Assembly: GCF_000725495.1 (NCBI RefSeq)
Contig: NZ_JNZD01000018.1
Location: forward strand, 119,570 to 183,569
DNA from: Streptomyces aureus
Lineage (GTDB): Bacteria > Actinomycetota > Actinomycetes > Streptomycetales > Streptomycetaceae
Reading direction: 5' to 3'
DNA length: 64,000 nt
Shown: positions 62,315 to 64,000 of the stretch, piece by piece
Numbering within the stretch: position 1 is the first letter of the stretch
Layout of the letters: each line of letters begins with the position of its first letter
The notes under the pieces: model-generated
Told to the model about the DNA's origin: nothing
Databases searched by the model: none
Seen by the model: only the letters and a program-made list of their open reading frames with translations
Program-made: the position numbers and the translations under genes

Positions 62315-62875
62315 TCAGCCCCGGGTGATCTCGAACTCCAGCTCAAGCTCGCCGGTGTCCCCGGGCATCGGCGTGGTCTCCCCGGTGGGCCGGAAACCCG
62401 CCTTCCGGTAGAACGCCTCGGCCCGGCTGTTCTTCTCGTGCACGAACAGTCGCACCCGCTCGAGTCCGGCCTCCCAGGACCACGCGAGCGCGGCCTCGAA
62501 GAGCCCCCGGGTCACACCGGCCGCGCTCCCCCGGTACTCGGGCCGTACGAAGACCCCGACGACGTGCCCCTGACTCCGCTCGGGCACCACCCCGAACACG
62601 TCGGGCACCCCGCCCTCCTCGACCAGTACGGTCACGGACCCGGCCCACACCCCGTCCTCGCCCACGGCCACGAACTGCTGCCGGGCGGTGGCCCCGAGGG
62701 CCGCCCCCTCCGCACGGTCCTGCCAGAAGCCGTCCGCCTTGGACACCGCGTCCTCGTAGGTCTCCAGGAACGCAAGGTGCGCGACGGGGTCCTGCAGCGC
62801 GACGAGTCTGAGCTCCTTCACCTGGCGCCACTCGTCGGAGCGTATGGACCGGATTTCGTGGGTCATGGAGGTCAT
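62315..62875 (-). CDS. GNAT-family N-acetyltransferase
   Basis: A 186-residue acetyltransferase with the acetyl-CoA loop VVGVFVRPEYRGSAAGVTRGL (about 108-128) and the C-terminal RVRLFVHEKNSRAEAFYRKAGF motif. The substrate is unknown. The ATG at 62875 (MTSMTHEI) lies 7 nt after TACGGT, so a leaderless start is likely; the next Met at 62866 is possible. Convergent with cmdA. Confidence 0.88.
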   Translation of the reverse strand: MTSMTHEIRSIRSDEWRQVKELRLVALQDPVAHLAFLETYEDAVSKADGFWQDRAEGAALGATARQQFVAVGEDGVWAGSVTVLVEEGGVPDVFGVVPERSQGHVVGVFVRPEYRGSAAGVTRGLFEAALAWSWEAGLERVRLFVHEKNSRAEAFYRKAGFRPTGETTPMPGDTGELELEFEITRG

Positions 62876-62882
62876 GCCCGTC

Positions 62883-62888
62883 ACCGTA
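62883..62888 (-). promoter_or_regulatory. -10 box of the GNAT gene
   Basis: TACGGT on the minus strand with a 7-nt gap to the ATG at 62875. Confidence 0.45.
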
Positions 62889-63027
62889 GTACGCGCGTAC
62901 GGCCGCACTCACCCGTATATCCACCCTGCCGACCACCGCGTGGCCGACCACCGTCATGCTCTTCCCTGTACGGCGACACCTCGCCGACCGATCCGACTAC
63001 GCGCAAGCTCGCCAGGGAGAACATCGC

Positions 63028-63789
63028 ATGGCCAAAGTCCAACTAGAGGAACTCCGCAGCGTCATCCATCCCACGGGAAAGCTGGACAGCCGCGCGGAGC
63101 ACTGGGCCGGCCGCCTCTACATGAGGTCCCTCTCCCTGCGCGTGACCCGGCATCTCGTCGACACCCGCATCTCGCCGAACCAGATCACCGTGATCATGGT
63201 CTTCGCCGGGATGCTCTCGGGAGTCGCCCTGATCCTGCCGGGCCTCGGCGGCGCCGTTCTCTCCGTCCTCTTCATGCAGCTGTATCTGCTGCTCGACTGC
63301 GTGGACGGCGAAGTGGCCCGCTGGCGGCGCCAGTTCAGCCCGCTCGGCGTCTACCTGGACCGTCTCGGCGCCTACCTCGCCGACGCCGCCGTGATGGTGG
63401 GCATGGGCATCCGCGCCGCCCAGCTCGGCCTGAACCTCTATCTGGTGGCCGGCCTGGCAGCGGCGATCGGCGTCCTGCTCCTGAAGTCGTCCTCTGACCT
63501 GGTGCACGTGGCCCGCTCCGACAGCGGCATGGAGAAGGCGACGGACGCCTCGGTCGTCCCGCGCTCCACCGGTCTCGCGCAGGTCCGCCGACTGGCCTCG
63601 GCCGTGGGCCTGCACCGCCTGGTCAACGGCATCGAGTGCACGATCCTGCTGCTCGTCACCGCGGTCGTCGACCTCGCGATGGGCGACCTGACGGCCACCC
63701 GGATCGCCACCGTCGCCGTGACGGCGATCGTCTGGCTGCTCGTGCCGGCGCACGTCGTCTCGATCGTCGCTTCGTCCCGCCTGAAGTAG
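63028..63789 (+). CDS. CDP-alcohol phosphatidyltransferase-family protein with altered motif
   Basis: A 253-residue membrane protein with five to six helices. It carries the family motif D-x2-D-G-x2-A-R-x8-G-x3-D: D90, D93, G94, A97-R98, G107, D111. The final Asp expected at 115 is Ala (DRLGAYLAD). CDP-alcohol transferases make phospholipid headgroups (PI-phosphate, PG, PS). Whether this member still transfers is open. ATG at 63028 has GGGAGAA upstream. It is followed by a 22-bp perfect hairpin. Confidence 0.85.
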   Translation: MAKVQLEELRSVIHPTGKLDSRAEHWAGRLYMRSLSLRVTRHLVDTRISPNQITVIMVFAGMLSGVALILPGLGGAVLSVLFMQLYLLLDCVDGEVARWRRQFSPLGVYLDRLGAYLADAAVMVGMGIRAAQLGLNLYLVAGLAAAIGVLLLKSSSDLVHVARSDSGMEKATDASVVPRSTGLAQVRRLASAVGLHRLVNGIECTILLLVTAVVDLAMGDLTATRIATVAVTAIVWLLVPAHVVSIVASSRLK

Positions 63790-63797
63790 CCGCCGTA

Positions 63798-63845
63798 CAT
63801 GAGAAAGGGGGCGGTCTCCTCGTGGAGACCGCCCCCTTTCTCATG
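63798..63845. terminator. 22-bp perfect hairpin after the CDP-alcohol transferase gene
   Basis: Left arm 63798-63819 pairs perfectly with 63824-63845 around a TCGT loop. The right arm ends in CCCTTTCTC. Works on both strands, between this gene and the incoming rrn operon. Confidence 0.9.
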
Positions 63846-63862
63846 AGCGTGTCCATCCAGAT

Positions 63863-63914
63863 CCTGAGTACAGGTCCTGGATACAGGGCCTGAATACAGA
63901 CCCTGAACGCAGAA
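63863..63914. repeat. four tandem 13-bp repeats near the rrn terminator
   Basis: Units start at 63863, 63876, 63889 and 63902 (consensus CCTGAATACAG plus two bases). Confidence 0.9.
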
Positions 63915-63951
63915 AACCCCCGGACCGGTATCCCCGGTCCGGGGGTTTTCT
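63911..63951 (-). terminator. rrn operon terminator
   Basis: A perfect 18-bp stem (63911-63928 with 63934-63951) with a 5-nt loop. Read on the minus strand it ends in a CCCC-GGTTTTCT type tail just after the 5S gene. Confidence 0.9.
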
Positions 63952-63960
63952 TCACAATTT

Positions 63961-64000
63961 GTTCGGCGGCGTCCTACTCTCCCACAGGGTCCCCCCTGCA
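63961..64000 (-). rRNA. rrf: 5S rRNA, 3' end (partial, cut by window edge)
   Basis: The last 40 bases are the reverse complement of the conserved 3' part of actinobacterial 5S rRNA (GACCCTGTGGGAGAGTAGGA and CGCCGCCGAAC). The rest of the rrn operon lies beyond position 64000 on the minus strand. Confidence 0.95.

Overview
The window is about 72% GC-rich actinobacterial chromosome and is almost certainly from a Streptomyces species. The supporting evidence is strong third-position GC bias, many GTG/TTG starts and ATGA overlaps, and family-level recognition of Streptomyces genes: RsiG, Nur, GlnR, mycothiol synthase MshD, the pst operon, PitH, CsoR and the Cmd cluster. The gene order resembles the S. 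coelicolor core region as I remember it (roughly SCO4180 down to SCO4126). The right edge enters the 3' end of a 5S rRNA gene, so an rrn operon lies beyond the window on the minus strand.

Layout. 0-14 kb is mostly minus-strand housekeeping and regulatory genes: an asparaginase-like protein, the c-di-GMP-dependent anti-sigma RsiG, D-aminoacyl-tRNA deacylase, a YgfZ-like folate-binding protein, the nickel regulator Nur, a nitrobindin-like protein with a 32-residue membrane peptide, a translationally coupled operon of three membrane-anchored proteins of unknown function, a DsrE protein, a VOC protein, DUF3099, and a rhodanese/DUF1416 unit preceded by a leaderless cysteine-containing leader peptide. 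An LmeA-like protein, a membrane protein coupled to a MoaD/ThiS-like protein, and an alpha/beta hydrolase follow. 14-25 kb holds the nitrogen regulator GlnR, a LacI regulator whose stop codon lies in a 27-bp tandem repeat, a secreted trypsin with VCBS/FG-GAP repeats, an HtrA-like protease next to a two-component system, a secreted 5'-nucleotidase and MshD. 25-34 kb carries two differently controlled ABC export systems: an ECF sigma/zinc anti-sigma operon and a GntR/YtrA operon with a 15-bp palindrome at its start.

34-45 kb is a phosphorus island: ppk, a CHAD protein, a Nudix hydrolase, pstSCAB behind four PHO-box repeats, then a PitH transporter with its DUF47 partner. CsoR with a copper-type operator follows. 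45-54 kb is accessory: small conserved proteins, a lipoprotein, a predicted bicovalent flavin oxidase, a PAP2 phosphatase, an SLT+NlpC/P60 cell-wall hydrolase, two secreted proteases, a lone DUF397 gene and several degenerate direct repeats. 54.7-62.2 kb is a six-gene type IV secretion-like operon matching cmdFEDCBA. It has a VirB4-like ATPase with intact Walker motifs and a coupling-protein-like last gene that has lost its Walker A and ends early. The window closes with a GNAT acetyltransferase, a CDP-alcohol phosphatidyltransferase with an altered active-site motif, strong terminators and the 5S end.

Two themes run through the window. Many genes have a TAnnnT -10 box only 6-7 nt before the start codon, which predicts leaderless mRNAs. 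Phosphate acquisition and storage genes are clustered. No CRISPR array, tRNA, insertion sequence or prophage was recognised.
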